Source: Alistipes sp.
GTDB lineage: Bacteria; Bacteroidota; Bacteroidia; Bacteroidales; Rikenellaceae
DNA: 5,412 nucleotides
Direction of reading: 5' to 3'
Assembly: GCA_017391185.1 (NCBI GenBank)
Contig: JAFOZN010000163.1
Span: forward strand, 1-5,412
In this document: positions 5,335 through 5,412 of the stretch, piece by piece
Numbering within the stretch: position 1 is the stretch's first letter
Layout of the letters: each line of letters begins with the position of its first letter
Position numbers and translations under genes: made by a program
The notes under the pieces: generated by a model
The model's input: only the letters and a program-made list of their open reading frames with translations
Database searches by the model: none
What the model was told of the DNA's origin: nothing

Positions 5335-5412
5335 TACATCAACGACTTAATAGCCTTAACTATACCCTCTTTATCATAACCCGACTGGGCATACAACTCT
5401 TGAGGCGTACCA
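5334..5412 (-). CDS. dxs: 1-deoxy-D-xylulose-5-phosphate synthase, C-terminal end (partial)
   Basis: Only the last 25 codons are inside the window; the gene enters from the right edge. The visible residues GTPQELYAQSGYDKEGIV followed by KAIKSLM fit the end of DXS proteins, where a conserved (H)GT-x-x-x-L-Y-x-x-x-G-x-D-x-E-G-I pattern follows the last strand of the transketolase C-terminal domain. DXS condenses pyruvate and glyceraldehyde 3-phosphate with thiamine diphosphate, the first step of the non-mevalonate isoprenoid pathway. The TAA stop (5334-5336) overlaps the ATG of the small secreted gene by one base. The call rests on a short tail, so another transketolase-like enzyme is possible. 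Confidence 0.7.
   Translation of the reverse strand, partial: GTPQELYAQSGYDKEGIVKAIKSLM

Noticed and set aside
1..5412. Search for CRISPR repeats, tRNA/rRNA genes, insertion-sequence ends, phage or defence genes
   Set aside because: No regularly spaced repeats, cloverleaf sequence, transposase or toxin/nuclease-like protein was seen. All substantial stretches are explained by the listed genes and short intergenic regions.

Overview
The window looks like chromosomal DNA from a Bacteroidota bacterium, most likely order Bacteroidales. The coding sequences lack clear Shine-Dalgarno sites. Several starts are instead preceded by the Bacteroidota-type promoter pattern (TTG/TTTG at -33, about 20 bases, then TAnnTTTG at -7). 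The proteins (a LamG lipoprotein, a TlpA/ResA-like thioredoxin, and a long-form alpha-oxoamine synthase of the type associated with sphingolipid or sulfonolipid synthesis) also fit this phylum. The genus cannot be fixed from the sequence; sulfonolipid producers such as Alistipes or Odoribacter are plausible but not shown.

Left third, minus strand: pyrH (UMP kinase), a periplasmic thiol-disulfide thioredoxin-like gene, and frr (ribosome recycling factor), read in that order from right to left and ending at a weak candidate terminator. pyrH and frr are close neighbours in many bacteria; here a redox gene sits between them. A 201-base divergent intergenic region (2064-2264) separates pyrH from the rightward genes. 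It carries a good pyrH promoter, a perfect -7 element for the rightward gene and three separate dyad-symmetric elements that could be regulator-binding sites.

Middle, plus strand: a LamG/concanavalin-A-fold lipoprotein, then a PLP-dependent acyl-CoA/ACP:amino acid acyltransferase (serine palmitoyltransferase / cysteate acyltransferase / KBL family) with its own likely promoter. Its codon usage is strikingly biased, and it ends in a strong rho-independent terminator. This enzyme probably makes the 3-keto sphingoid or capnine backbone of membrane lipids.

Right end: a Blc-type lipocalin (plus strand) meets, with no base between the stop codons, a 75-residue predicted secreted protein of unknown function on the minus strand. 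The start of that small gene overlaps by one base the stop of a gene entering from the right edge. The last 25 codons of that gene look like the C-terminus of 1-deoxy-D-xylulose-5-phosphate synthase (dxs).

Most of the window is ordinary housekeeping and envelope biology. I found no CRISPR array, tRNA, rRNA, insertion sequence, phage gene or defence system. The best leads are the dyads in the divergent promoter region, the high-expression codon signature of the lipid-synthesis gene, and the unrecognised small secreted protein coupled to dxs.
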